From: Adiantum capillus-veneris
Lineage: Eukaryota; Streptophyta; Polypodiopsida; Polypodiales; Pteridaceae
Direction: 5' to 3'
NCBI GenBank assembly: GCA_014529385.2
Contig: CM043945.1
Location: forward strand, 94,836,112 to 94,900,111
Length of the DNA stretch: 64,000 nucleotides
The notes beneath the pieces were generated by a model. It saw nothing but the letters and a program-made list of their open reading frames with translations, had not been told where the DNA came from and did no database searches. Shown here in pieces: positions 11,198 to 22,920 of the stretch (its first letter is position 1; each line of letters opens with the position of its first letter). A program made the translations under genes and the position numbers.

Positions 11198-12095
11198 ATG
11201 GCTGACAACAACACAAATGTGTTCAAGATGTTTGCTGCCGAGGACAGGTTGGATGGGGACAACTACCCTATGTGGGCTTATATGATGCAACATGTTCTTG
11301 TGTCAAAGGGCGTCTGGAACATAGTGCAGGGCATTGATGTATGTCCTGTATCTGAGGATGTAGCGATGCTGAGGATATTGAAGGTCTTGCTGCAAGGATT
11401 ACTCCTATTAGGGTTGTTTTTCCTACGACAGAGCAAGCTCGTTGGGATGTAAAGGATGCGCAGGCTCATGCATTGATTGTGTTGTCTGTGAAGCGCACCA
11501 TTGTTCCTCACATTCGTTCAACAAAATCTGCAAACTATGCTTGGGATATTCTGGCAGGTCTTTATGCAAGCCGCAATGAGGCTAAAATTGCTTTGCTTCG
11601 TTAAGAGCTGGAGTCAAAGATTATGCATGAGGAAGATGATATGGAAACTTTCCTTACTGGTGTCAAGGATATCAATGAGCAACTTATTTCTGCAGGTGAA
11701 GTCATTTCAGACAGTTCCCTTGTGCAGGCTGTTCTTGATGCTTTACCAGATTCCTACCAGACTTTTGCTAGTACTTGCAGACTGATGACCCAAGGAAATC
11801 CTGAAGTTGTCAAGTTTGATGGATTATGCACATTGATGTTGCAAGAGTCACTTTCCAGAAAAAACAGAACTAGGCAGCGTGTAGTTGAACACGCTTTTAT
11901 TGCTTCTCAAAGAAAGGGTGGTAACAACAATGCGGCCACTTCTTATGGTTCTGCTGCGAGTGGCAAAAATTATGTTCCTAATGCTTCTACTGGCAGCATT
12001 TCGACTGGAAATTCTGGTGATAAGGGCAAAAAGAAGATGTGTTGCCATTATTGTAAAGCTAATGATCACTTGATCAAGTCGTGTCTAAGTTGAAG
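11198..12095 (+). pseudogene. Copia 1 Gag
   Basis: The ATG at 11198 opens MADNNTNVFKMF, followed by the copia Gag N-terminal pattern LDGDNYPMWAYMM. The UBN2-type Gag core follows (AWDILAGLYAS, LPDSYQTFAS), and then the CCHC zinc knuckle CHYCKANDHLIKSC at about 12043-12084, which binds element RNA. The frame is broken near 11385, by a TAA at 11602-11604 (CGT-TAA-GAG, probably from CAA), and again right after the zinc knuckle. Gag would form the virus-like particle in the cytoplasm; this copy cannot make it. Confidence 0.88.
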
Positions 12096-12189
12096 GCCAA
12101 AGAGGCTAAGAAGAAAGAGGGTGGTTCCACTCCAAATGCTGGTTCCACTACAAATACAGCCATTGTTGAGTCTTCTATGAAAGGAGACT

Positions 12190-13695
12190 GTGTTGATGAT
12201 GTTGATGCAGAATGGGCTTTTGGTGCAGAGTGCACTTACAATCCTGCTGTCCATGATGCATGCTTGTCAGTTACTGCAGATTCACGTGTGGTATTTCGAC
12301 AGTGGTTGTACAAAGCACATTACCTCACATCGTGAATTGTTTACCTCTCTCAAGTCTGTCCCTCATGGGAATTCAGTCACTTGTGCAAACAATGCCTCTT
12401 ATCCGGTTCAGGGAGTTGGAAAGATTGTGCTTACTGCTGCAAATGGCAGTTCCTTCACACTTGTTGATGCACTTTATGTACCTAGGATCAAGAAGAATCT
12501 CTTGTCTGTATCTGCACTTGCTAGACTTGGACTTGTAGTCAAATTTGTGGATGACAGATGTACAGTTCATGATCTCAGTTTTGGTGATGAAATTGTTGCA
12601 TCTGGCCTTTTGTGTCGTGGGCTGTATAAGCTCACTTTGTATGACAAGTGTGGACAAAATTTTGCAAATGTTGTTGCAGATTCAAGGGCTATTTCAGATG
12701 CAAAACTTTGGCATGCACGTTTTGGTCATCTGAATTTTGCCAGTTTGTTGCGTTTGCAGAAATCTGATATGGTTGCTTCTTTGCCGCCTCTTGAAGCACT
12801 TGTCAAACATGTTTGTGAAGGCTGTATTTTGGGTAAGATGCAGCGTTCTAAGTTTCCAAAGGATGGTTCAGTTTGGGCCACATGCAGGTTGCAGCTTGTG
12901 CATAGTGATGTTTGTGGGCCCAGGCAAACTCCGTCCTTGGGCAATTACCTTTACTTCGTGACTTTCATTGATGAATACTCCAGGCATGCATGGGTATTTT
13001 CGCTTAAAGCAAAGTCCGAAGTTTTTATGTGCTTCAAACAATTTCTGGCTATGGCTGAAAATGTCTCAAAATGTACTTTGGGCACCCTCCATTCCGATCG
13101 AGGGGGGGAGTATATGTCTCATGAATTTAATACATTTCTGGCTACTCGTGGAATAAAACACCAATGTACAGTGCCTTATACACCTCAACAAAATGGTGTT
13201 GCTGAGAGGAAAAACACGTCAATGACGAAAATGGCACGATGTATGTTTAAAAGTCAAGCTTTGCCACATTCTTTTTGGCTTTAGGCTATCATGTGTGCCA
13301 CTTATGTACTTAAGAGGTGTCCTACGAAAGCTTTGCAGTCTATTACTCTATATGAAGCATGGCATGATAGAAAGCCTTCTATTGAGCACATGCGTGTTTT
13401 TGGCTATTTGGCATATGCTTTGGTGCCACAAACACAGCACAAAAAATTGGATGATAAGGCTGTCCAATGTATTTTTGTTGGTTATAGTGCTGAAAGCAAA
13501 GGTTACAGGTTATATCATCCGCAAACAAAGCGTATTCTGGTTTCACGGGATGTAGTGTTTGTGGAAGATTCTGTTCAGCTCTTGCTGTCATGTACTAGAG
13601 ACAATAATGTAAGCTCACATGACATTTTTGACACTTTGTTGCCTCTTTTGAGTGGTGGAAATACGAATGTAAGTTCCAATGAGGCAAATGTATAG
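12190..13695 (+). pseudogene. Copia 1 protease and integrase
   Basis: The protease has the active-site motif DSGC (usual DSG[AC]) in WYFDSGCTKHIT, then the flap-side strands to VPRIKKNLLSVSAL. The integrase zinc domain has LWHARFGHLN and CEGCILGK. The catalytic core has D in LVHSDVCGP, D in LHSDRGGEY and E in GVAERKN. The C-terminal part has VFGYLAYALVP and CIFVGYSAESKGYRLY. A TAG at 13282-13284 interrupts the core shortly after the catalytic glutamate, but the frame continues afterwards in another phase. All three catalytic residues are still present. Confidence 0.9.
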
Positions 13696-15180
13696 CCTAT
13701 GGGGGTTTTTGAAAATTTTACAGATCAGCCTATTACCGATGCAGATGTACATGATGTACTTGATGAGGAAAGGGCTGAAAATGAGCAGGCTAGAGGTATG
13801 CCAAAATGGCCGGTGCACACTTTGCGTGACAGTCAATTGGATGCACCTTTGTCTAGTCATACTCGTTCAGGCTCTCGCCATGCATCTTATGCATGAGATT
13901 GTTATTCTTTGGCTATGTCCAGCTTACATGATGTTGAGGAGCCTCTGTCTTTTGATGAAGCACAGTATTCAGAAAATTGGATGGTTGCCATGTAATCAGA
14001 ATATGATGCACTTATAGAAAATGACACATGGACTTTATGTGATTTGCCTCCTGGCAAAAAGGCCATTGGTACAAAGTGGGTTTACAAGTTGAAACGCAAG
14101 CCGGATGGTGAGATCGATCGCCATAAGGCTCGACTTGTTGCAAAGGGTTATGCACAACAAAAAGGCATAGATTATGAAGAGACATATTTGAGGAAGTTTA
14201 TGTAACGCAGCCTCGCGGTTTTGTCATAAAAGAACAAGAGGACAAAGTGTGCAGATGTAAGAAGGCTTTGTATGGGTTGAAGCAATCTCCTCGTGCTTGG
14301 TATGAGAAAGCTGACACTCATTTGGTTAAACGAGGCTTTTGTAACAGTCCAACAGAAAGCACATTGTATGTAAAGCATGAGGGTGATGTACTTCTCATTG
14401 TGGTTCTTTATGTCGATGATTTGCTTATCACTGGACCAAATGACAGACATATTGTTGAATTTAAGGCTGATTTGAATGCTACTTTCAAGATGAAAGATTT
14501 GGGGCTGTTGCATCATTACTTGGGTATACAGTTTAAGCAGTGTGATGGTGGTATTGCTTTGTGTCAGAATAGTTACATAGAGACATTGCTATGTAAGTTT
14601 GGACTTGAGGATTGCAAACCTATTGCCACTCACATGGAAACAGGTTTGAAGTTGAGTCACACTGTCAAGAGGATTTTTTGCTACTTGAGTGGCACTTTAC
14701 ATCTTGGCTTGTTTTATCCCAAGGGGGGATCATTGCCGCCAAACTTACATGCTTTTTTGGTCTCAGATTGGGCTAGTTGTTTTGACATGCGAGTGTCCAC
14801 AAGTGGTTTTTGTTTCATGCTTGGTAGTTCATGTATATCATGGTTGAGCAAGAAGCAACCTACCGTGGCCACTTCGAGTTGTGAGACTGAGTACAGGGCA
14901 GTCTTCATAGCTACGGTTGAGTGTGTATGGCTCAGACGCCTTATGGCTGATTTGGGTGTTGGACAGGACACTGCCAACACTATCTACACTGACAGTCAGA
15001 GCGCATTGGCAGTTGCAACGAACCCAGTTCTCATGCTCGCACAAAGCACATTGAGGTGCATTACCACTATGTCAGGGAGAGACTCTCAGCAGGAGAGATC
15101 AGCTTGGCTTATGTGCCAACACAAGACAACCTTGCAGATATTTTCACAAAGGCATTGTTTTGTGAGAAGCTTGAAGCTTT
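13696..15180 (+). pseudogene. Copia 1 reverse transcriptase-RNase H with internal deletions
   Basis: RT begins with NDTWTLCDLPPGKKAIGTKWVY and HKARLVAKGYAQQ. A deletion near 14190 then removes the segment that normally holds the first catalytic aspartate (LDVKTAFLHG in copia 2). RT resumes at YVTQPRGF, KALYGLKQSPRAWY and the YVDDLL box. A second deletion near 14665 joins METGLKLSHT to the RNase H approach. RNase H shows STSGFCFMLG, CETEYRA and YTDSQSALAVA, with a frame change near 15030. The missing catalytic Asp alone would inactivate it. Confidence 0.9.
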
Positions 15181-15292
15181 CTAGAAAGCTTTGGGCTTAC
15201 TCCCCTTTGTGGACTGATCATGTCGTCAGGGCATGGCACTTCCCTTTACTCATGTGCCAACTCTTGTTCACCGCATCACTCCAGGGGGGATT

Positions 15293-15528
15293 TGTTACCA
15301 TATGCATGTGGTAGTGATGTGTGTGAACACACTAGGACCGCCAGGGCATTTTTTCCCTCTTTAGAAGGTTCCCCCCCCCCCCCCGAGCATTGTATATACG
15401 TGCATCACTCTAGGGCTATCTATTTTTTTTTTAATTGCATACTAAGAAACACACTCGCTATTGTGTGGCTTGAGCTTCCTTTGTCTTCTCCAAGCTATGT
15501 GCGTTTCTCTGTAACCCTAAATCCAACA
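15293..15528 (+). repeat. 3' LTR of copia 1
   Basis: 236 bp. Longer than the 5' LTR because of a 14-base C run near 15371 and a T-rich insertion near 15423. It is followed by the target duplication acaag. Confidence 0.92.
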
Positions 15529-15606
15529 ACAAGCCCGGTCCATGACTCAATCAAATGAATAATAAGGCGTCCGTCGAAGGTGAAAGGGTATCCGTGAGGG
15601 TTAAAA
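15529..15606 (-). repeat. 3' LTR of copy B, inner part
   Basis: It resumes the LTR interrupted at 10617 (CCCGGTCCATGACTCAATCAA, matching 46076-46096) and ends GGTTAAAA where the other LTRs have GGTTAACA. The polypurine tract follows at 15607-15617. Confidence 0.88.
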
Positions 15607-17088
15607 TGCCCCCCTTCTTGATGTAGATTCCGTCCTCGGAAGCTATTGAGATGAAGCCCATTCATCGAGTGGAAGAGCATCCAAGATTGAATGTCCTTAG
15701 CTTTATTTAATCACTACAAAATCAACCAAAATTGGCACAGTAATTGCATTCTCATATACAATTAAAAAGCATATGCAATTGTAGACACATAAATTGATTG
15801 GTAACAGAATATTAAACAATTTGTTAGCAGTAAAACATTAAATTTTCAATATAATCAAATGCATAAGCAGTTGTAAATGTCAAAAAATAAACATGTATGG
15901 GGTCACTAATTCAACAATCGAGAGGCACTAGAGGTCAACTATTAATACCGTGGGCAAGCTTCTCAATTCTCTCTGGTCAATTAAGCTGTTTAATTGCAAG
16001 AGCAAAGTATTTCATGTTCGAGGGCTGACTAAAGGCTATACCTAGAAGACCTTGTAGTTAAGCTACGATAAAAGAAATTGCTCATAAAATCATCGCTTGA
16101 CTTATTCCTTTTTCTTTGACCCCCCACAGTTTTTTCACATTGATTTAATTTTGATGGGTGTGCTTATTTTGTATGCCTTGGGCTTTTTTCTTTTCAAGGA
16201 AAAGCGCCCACACGGGGAACCTCTAGGGCTCTAGTACCATAGGCAATACATGTGAGTGAAGTACCAAATTAAGATTTTACATTCTTGGCACTTTTGTTTG
16301 TTTGTTTTTCATTGCCTTTCAATTTTGAACTTTGGTGGGTCATATGACAGAACCCCTAGGGCTCTAGTACCATAGGCAATACCATGTGAGTGAAGTACTA
16401 AATTAAGATTTTACATTCTTGGCACTTTTGTTTGTTTGTTTTTCATTTTCTTTCAATTTTGAACTTTGGTGGGTCATATGACATTGGTACCCTTCCCAAG
16501 CTCATCACACTAGTAAACTCCCTTTATAATACTTAAGCTAAAAGTCAATAGGGACTAAGCCCATCAAAAAGCCCTAGTACATTGCAAACAATGCTATCTA
16601 CATCGGATTACGAACTTAAAGTAACCATTGATTATTAGGAAGGCATTACCCATGGTATTAAGAGAAGATCTCCAACGCCTAACTTGGTCAAACTAACTTA
16701 GTCAGACTGTTTGATTCTTAAACCTAGACAAGGGACTATGACAAAAAATTATATTAAATCTAATGTTTAATCTAAGCAAATATGTTGAATATTATGCTAC
16801 TAATCTCATTTAAACCAGCCAAACATAGATGCTATAAAAACCAAGAGACAATGCTAATGGTCAAGAAACACCTGTTCGTGTTAATGATCGCGCTTGATTC
16901 GAAGAGTGAACGAGAGAAAGATTCCACGAAGTTCAAAATCCTAACAATGGCAACACATTCCTGTACACACTAGAAAACACAAAGAATACCTCTAGGAGTC
17001 ACATCAATGGGAAGAGGCACCAACATTTATTGAACACAATCAAACAACATAAGAAACCCTAACCTAATTATTTGCACCCCCTAGAGAG
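15607..17088 (-). other. 3' untranslated region of copy B, with polypurine tract and tandem duplication
   Basis: Purines on the minus strand at 15607-15617 form the PPT. Further in, a 133-bp tandem duplication (16217-16349 and 16350-16482) repeats the phrase CTAGGGCTCTAGTACCATAG. No coding sequence was seen. Confidence 0.65.
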
Positions 17089-17514
17089 TCAAGGGAACAG
17101 AATATTGAATAGATGGGTGGGTAGCCCTAGGTCTAAAGCCCTATCTTCGTCATCATTGAGAAAAACAAAGTCATCATCTTTGAGACCATATGTGCCATCC
17201 GTGTAATCATGTAACTGTTCTTCATCATTAGAGGCACAAATGTTCACTAAGAATGTCACTAGACATCTATAGTCATCTTGGTCAAGAGGGTAAGCTTGTG
17301 CAATCGGAGAGACATCCTCTACTAAGTATGGATCAGTCGTAGTCAAAAAACATATTAGCCATTGTAATTCATCAAACTTCTTCTCACATGCTAGCGTATC
17401 TACCAAATCCCATTCACAGGCAAGCAGGGGGTAGACTATGTGAAATACTTGTGAAAAGTAAAGAGGGTACCTCTCACCCAAGGTAGGAGTGGATCACTCT
17501 AGCGTACTAGCCAT
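17089..17514 (-). pseudogene. Accessory protein of family G, copy B
   Basis: This is the homologue of the copy A ORF at 2237-2629. The ATG-GCT start lies at 17512-17514, but codon 7 is a TGA; the rest is open for about 130 codons. Shared blocks are SQV, EWD, DTLACE, DELQWL, LTTTDPY, PIAQAYP and CLVTFL. The acidic tail (DDDFVFLNDDED) is also kept although the exact residues differ. Retention of chemistry while the DNA has diverged suggests that the ancestral protein was under selection. No known family is recognised. It lies between the W-repeat ORF and the 3' untranslated region, as in copy A. Confidence 0.6.
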
Positions 17515-17983
17515 ATTTGTACACACAGATAGATGATGGTTAGTGTACAAATATTATAAGGGTCATGTCAAAAGGTTGGTTCTTGTGCATAATGTGTTTT
17601 TATGATTTTGGGTCAAGTACTAGAACTTGTAGGTTTCCAGCTTTTTCTTTGGTGGCTCTTGCTCTTTTACTTTTTTAATTTTTGTTTTCTTCAGTATAGG
17701 GGGATATATACATTCCCTAAGATTGGGAGATTGAGAGTTCAGGGAGGAAGGTTAAGAGGGGAGCAAGTGAATGATGGATGTCAGCAAACACTCCCCCCTT
17801 CCTTGGGTAAATCATACCTTTTGGAACGATGAGTCGTCACCCTTTGAAACCAATTGTTCCAAGTTGTTATGGATAGAGAATTTGACCAATAGTTTTTGAC
17901 CGCCCTAGGCGTTTCATCTAGTTGCAAGGGTGGTAAGGTACTCTCCCATGATTTTATTTGCAACATTGTTGTAGGTAGTGAAC
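17515..17983 (-). other. Spacer between post-pol ORFs of copy B
   Basis: It corresponds to 2630-3276 of copy A. It includes a minus-strand purine run (GGAAGGGGGGAGTG, 17789-17802) resembling a second polypurine tract, which copy A keeps in weaker form. No ORF is supported. Confidence 0.5.
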
Positions 17984-18990
17984 TTACATTGGGAGGTGTA
18001 AATTTTGGATATGTACAATGGTAGGTGGAGGTTTTGTCGAAGCTTCTATTTTTTTGTATGAACTACATGAAGAGCAAGAAGCTTCATTTGTTTTTTCTAT
18101 AATTGAGCCGAGCAAAACAAGCCGTTCTCGCTTGGGTACCCAAACTAGCTCCGGATGAGGTGTATAGTGTTCTGTGATCTTTCCCTTCTCACGAGCTTCA
18201 ATCGGCTTTATCGTTACAGGATTTGTCTCACATGGATCAAGTGACAGGTAAGAATACAATTTACGTTTTGGAACCCAGATTTGATCATTTCCTTCATAGT
18301 AGCTTTGGGCTTTCAATAGTCTTTTAGGAATCCAACACAACATTTTCTTACATTTTTTGGAGCGAGTGGGATGTTTCTTACAAGGCTTCTGTATTTTAGC
18401 ATAAAAAATTGTCGCTAAAGAAGCTTTAGGGACCCATTGGTATGTTCTCTTAGTTATATTGCGATGGGTCTTGTGTGTCTTTTTTTTTTTTCAACTACAT
18501 AAGTTGAAGCTCTAGAGGGTTGGGCCTTATTTACATATGGTTCAACCTCTTGGACATGCAATGCTTTGGGCTTTATTTCGTTAGGAGGTAATATCTCAGG
18601 GACTATGGCTTGAGTGGCAGGGCTAAGAGTTGTTTTCTGCATTGTGACATTCCCAGTCCCCCAATCAATAGTGCATTTGGTCGCTATCATCCATGTGCAT
18701 TCTAGGTTTATATTGCCTTCCATAGTTCCAACAGGCATGATAAAAAAGTATTGAGCTACAATTCCATTGTCATAACTGACAGAAGTATGCCAGATTCCAA
18801 AAATCGTAGTATTTTTCTTGTTGACACCCTTGACTTGGATAGTACTCTCAGACAGAGATGGATGTCCTAGCTAACACCACACCCCATATAATAGCAGATT
18901 ATATTTGACACCCGTGTATTATAAGGCATTATATAGCACTTTTCCATAGGCGCTATTTAGCTCAATAGGGTATCATAGAGGTGTGTCAGG
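17984..18990 (-). pseudogene. Post-integrase ORF of copy B: second retropepsin-like domain plus W-repeats
   Basis: The minus strand shows the protease-like pattern (TGVKYNLL, GVWC-LGHPSLSESTIQVKG, FFIMPVGTMEGNINL). A linker follows, then WIPKRLLKAQSYYEGN, QIWVPK and ELVWVPKRE. It matches copy A along its length, with stops and frameshifts of its own (the active-site region reads Y-T-G after an in-frame stop). A TGA precedes the domain in the same context as in copy A (CACCTCTATGATA). N1 carries the same module. It is probably a C-terminal extension of the pol polyprotein or a separately expressed product. Confidence 0.65.
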
Positions 18991-19087
18991 GTCCTACCAA
19001 TCATCCTCTTTTTCAACGTGAAATGCATGTGTAACTCCAAGGTTGGCCTCTCGTTGGCATCTTATTCGTTGTTGTTGCTCCTTAGCC

Positions 19088-20290
19088 TCAACTTGAGCTT
19101 GTATCTTCTTCAACTATGCTTGTGCCTTGGCTGTCTTTTTTTTGATGGATGGCACGTAGCTCCTCTTGGCTTAAAGGATCATAAAATATTTTAAATTTTC
19201 TCCCATTGAGGAATCCAATGGTTTCAACTCCATCAAGAGTTTCCACACAAATGGTACCTTGTGCGAGGGGTGATTTCACATACTTTATATGGTCCTTTTC
19301 CCGCATATTTAAACTTTTCTTCTCATTATGCACTCCATAAATAAGGATTTTATCCCCGACATTGATATCTTTGCTCTTTAGAGATGACGGTCAAACCATT
19401 TCTTTCTCCTATTTTTCTCCACAAATGCATTTTGCACAACCAATTTCCTTTCTTTGTCTAACCTCTCAAGGATATATATACACTCAACTAAAGGGTTACC
19501 ATCCCAACCTTCTTGTGAAGCTACCCGTAGACTAGGAACTACAAACTCCCATGGCATAACTACTTCTTGGCCATATACCATTTTGAATGGTGTACAATTA
19601 TTAGCCACTTTGTAGGAAGTACGATAAGCCCATAGAGCTGATGTCAGCTTCAAATCCCAATATGTGCGATAAGCTTCCACTGTTTGGGTCAATATAGAAA
19701 TTAAGGTCTTGTTAGTGCTCTCAGCTTGGCTATTTGATTGTGAATAATAAGGTGTAGACTTATGGTGGGCTATCATGAAGTTGGTGGTGAGTTCCTTTAT
19801 CACTCCATTTATAAAATGAGTACCATTGTCACTCACAATCTCAAAGGAACAACCAAATTGCATAATAATGTTCTCAAAGAGAAAGTTGGCAGTTGACCTT
19901 GCATTAGCCTTACATGTCGCCTTGGCTTCCGCCCACTTTGTCACATAGTCAGTGGCAATGATAATATATCGAGATTGAGTGTTACGAGCTGCTGGACTAA
20001 TTGGGCCCACAAAGTCTAAACCCCATTTTTCACATGGTTGAGTCACTTTAATAGGATGTAAGGGCATCCTATCCTTTTGTTGTGTGATCTTGTAACGTTG
20101 GCATTCATCACACCCTTTTGCAAAAAATGATGCATCTTTGAATAAGGTAGGCCACCAATAGCATGAATGAAACACCTTTCTAGCAGTTAGTTTCCCTGAG
20201 AAATGTCCTCCGGCTATACCTATGTGGGCTTCGTGCAATATGTATAAGCACTCATCCTCATGAGTACAATGTCTAAGAATATTGTCCTTC
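19088..20290 (-). pseudogene. Integrase of copy B
   Basis: This is the best preserved integrase in the window, with 286 codons open at 19378-20238. It shows the zinc-binding HIGIAGGH and CDECQRY, the core DFVGPIS with its first Asp, VSDNGTHF with the second, and a region after YYSQSNSQAEST that contains the catalytic glutamate (A-E-S-T). FKMVYGQEVVMP closes the core. The C-terminal domain continues after a frame change near 19378 (GTICVETLDGVETIGFLNG). All three catalytic residues are present, unlike copy A. It would act in the nucleus as part of the integration complex. Confidence 0.87.
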
Positions 20291-20299
20291 CCCAGCTTG

Positions 20300-21990
20300 T
20301 AGAGAGTTCTTGCAATTAGAGAATAAGGTCACATTATTTTAACACTTTTCCAGCTATATCCTTATGAAGCTCCTGGGGTGGAAAACCGTTAACTAAAAAG
20401 TTCACAATCTTCTCACTCCATTAAGGAATGGTCTCTACTAGGAACAGGGAAGTATCGGGAAATTCATCATTGATTCCTGTAGGGGCTTCACCATTGGGTA
20501 TGCGAGATAAATGATCCGCCATGACATGTTTTTTACCGGGTCTCACCACAATGGTAAAATCAAACTCAAGAAGAATTAACAACCATCATGTAATTCTTCT
20601 CGTGGAACAAGGTTTATTTACTAGATACAACAATGCTTGATGATCAACATAGAAAACAAACTTGTTGGCAAGAAGGTAGTAGCAAAATTTCTTTAATGCA
20701 TAAATCATAGCTAAACCTTCCGCTCTGTAGTGGTGTAGTTTCTCTCAGCATCATTTAATTGACGACTTGCAAAGCTAATGGAGTAGTCCAATTTATGTTC
20801 TCCTCGTTGACCTAGAGCACACCCAATAGAAAAGTTTGATGCATCAATATGCACATGGAAAATAACATTCCAATCGAAAACTCGTAGAATGGGAGTGCTT
20901 GTCAAGGCCCTTTTCAATAACTCATAGGCATGGTGACACTCTGCGGTCCAATGGAACTCAATAAGAAGATTGTATAATGGGCGAGCTATCTCGACAAAGT
21001 TTAAACTAAACTGTCGGTAATAACCAACATGGCCCATGAATCTTTGAACTCCGTTATAGTTTGTAGGTGGTGGCAAATCAGCAATGGCTTTAATTTTCTC
21101 TCATATGTGGAAATCCTATTTTTGGACACTATATGCCCTAAAATGACTCGATGTTTAACCCAAAATTTTCATTTGAAAGGGTTTGAGGAGATGTGATACG
21201 ATCTGCACTTCTCAAACACTTTTTGTAAACATGATTAATGTTCCTTCCAAGAAGAATAAACACAAAGGTCATCTAAGAAAGCTTCGCAAAACTCCCTCAT
21301 ATATTTTCTAAAAGCAGTGTTTATTAATCTTTGGAAGGTAGCAGGGGCATTGGTTAAGCCAAAAGCCATGACACAAAATGCGAACACTCCAAATTCGGTT
21401 ATTAAATCCGTTTTAGCTTGGTCCTCTAGTGCAATTTTGATTTGATTGTAGCCAGAGTACCCATCTAAAAAGCTACAAGCTTCCTTCCCCTGCAATTCTT
21501 TCAAGCACACGTTCTGAATATGGCAAGCGGTAATGGTCTCTCCTAGTGGCGGCATCAACCTTCTTGAGATCCACGCACACTCTAAGTTTTCCATTCTTTT
21601 TCGGCACAATAACTATTGGAGACACCCATTCTTAGTGCTCAATAGGGTATATGAATCCGCATTTGAAAAGCTTTTCAATCTCTTCTTGACCAATCTTTGC
21701 ATACTTAGGATTCATTGGGTAGGGTCGTTGCTGGATTGGTTTAGCCATGCTATTCATGGGAATTGTGTGTTGCACCACGGAAGGTGGAACACCTTTCATA
21801 CCATGATATGTCCAAGAAAATATATCCTTGAATTCCTTGAGAAGTTCTTTAAGTACATACTCCTTAGTCTCTATTAGATCTTGGGGAATGAAAACAGGTT
21901 TGGACTTCTCACCTGGGTCTGCTAACTCTATCTCCTTAACTATTGCTGGACCATCATAGGCTCCATTGATTCCATTGATAGGTGTTCTTT
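20300..21990 (-). pseudogene. Reverse transcriptase-RNase H of copy B
   Basis: Right to left: the RT start (PYPMNPKYAKIGQEEIEKL, KLRVCVDLKKV, LDGYSGYNQIKIALED), MAFGLTNAPATFQRLI, the catalytic FLDDLCVYSSW, then RFMGHVGYYRQFSLNF. RNase H carries IDASNFSIGCALGQ and ASRQLNDAERNYTTTE. Frames change near 21235, 21120 and 20711, so it is inactive. It is colinear with copy A and distinct from the RNase H fragment at 1-410. Confidence 0.87.
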
Positions 21991-22920
21991 AGGCCTTTGT
22001 ATACACAACCTTATGTTCCTCTGTGGTGTAGGATTTGAAATGATCAGGTGCAAGGTCCGTGGGGTCTTGTTGCTCTGTGGACTGTGATTTCTCTTCCGCT
22101 TCCTTTTGTTGTTGAGCTAACTCTTGATTTTTTCGTCTCCTTATGATATAGATCAACTTTGGCTTCTCTGTAGATTCTATCTGTGCGATATCAATGGGGT
22201 GTGGACTGCACCACATAGCGTTTTGAAGGTATTCACCCCAATTATCTACCAACTTCCGATGAGCATCACATGCCCGTATATAATTAAGCCATTCTGTGAT
22301 AGATTTCTTTTCATTTATTCTAGCATGCACATTTGCTCGATATCCGCCTCTTATATCTCTTACTCTTTTTGTCTAATTCCTCTACTGAAGAGTCACTAGA
22401 GGAATCGCTACTCGTGTCTTCTCCTCTTCCGGATAGATTGTCATCTAGGGTACTACTTGGCCTTGAATGGTTTGTCCCCACATTTGCACCAAGATTTTAC
22501 TCAGATTCTTCATCCTTAGAGTCAATTTCAATTGGTGATTGTCACTCCGAATCGTGTGGGCTAGAGTCTTTTGAGACACTACTGGTTCCAATGTCAGTCA
22601 AGCCTTCATCTTCTAGGTCATCAAAAGCTATATGCATTGCTTCCATCATATTTAAAGGTACGAGTGGTGGCATTTCATCCTCCTCAGGTGTTACCCACGT
22701 CGTCCCCCTATTGCCCCAAGTGTCTATGGTTGTTGGTTGTTGCTAGGTGGACCCAGTCCACATTGTCAGACTCAGTCATCCCACGTAGAACATCGATATA
22801 AGGAGAATCTTTTCCAACATCAGTGTGCATTTTACAAGTATAACAATACTGCAATGGGGCCGCGTGAAATGTGGTGTCAGATCTATGATCAATTATAAAT
22901 TTGTTTCCTAGAGGATGTGC
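21991..22920 (-). pseudogene. Protease-RT linker of copy B
   Basis: The minus strand encodes a low-complexity acidic and serine-rich linker (DDLEDEGL, EEDEMPPL, SSDSSSDSS) followed by an Arg/Gln/Glu-rich stretch (RRRKNQELAQQQKEAEEK), in several frames with stops. No catalytic domain was recognised. In N1 the corresponding place between the two protease-like domains also holds an acidic linker, but without RT. Confidence 0.5.

Larger units (their letters stand above)
10618..15528 (+). mobile_element. Ty1/copia retrotransposon, copia 1 (decayed, full-length frame)
   Basis: The two LTRs (10618-10836 and 15293-15528) both start TGTTACCATAT and end CCAACA, flanked by the perfect duplication acaag (10613-10617 and 15529-15533). 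The PBS at 10839-10850 (TGGTATCAGAGT) matches the initiator tRNA-Met 3' end at 11 of 12 bases. A purine run (AGGGGGGA) lies at 15283-15290. The gene order is the copia one: gag, protease, integrase, RT, RNase H. The LTRs differ by substitutions and by C and T runs, so the insertion is older than copia 2. Confidence 0.93.

Noticed and set aside
16117-16200. Possible tRNA or small RNA gene in the 3' region of copy B
   Set aside because: No A/B box spacing or cloverleaf could be traced; the stretch is T-rich untranslated DNA.
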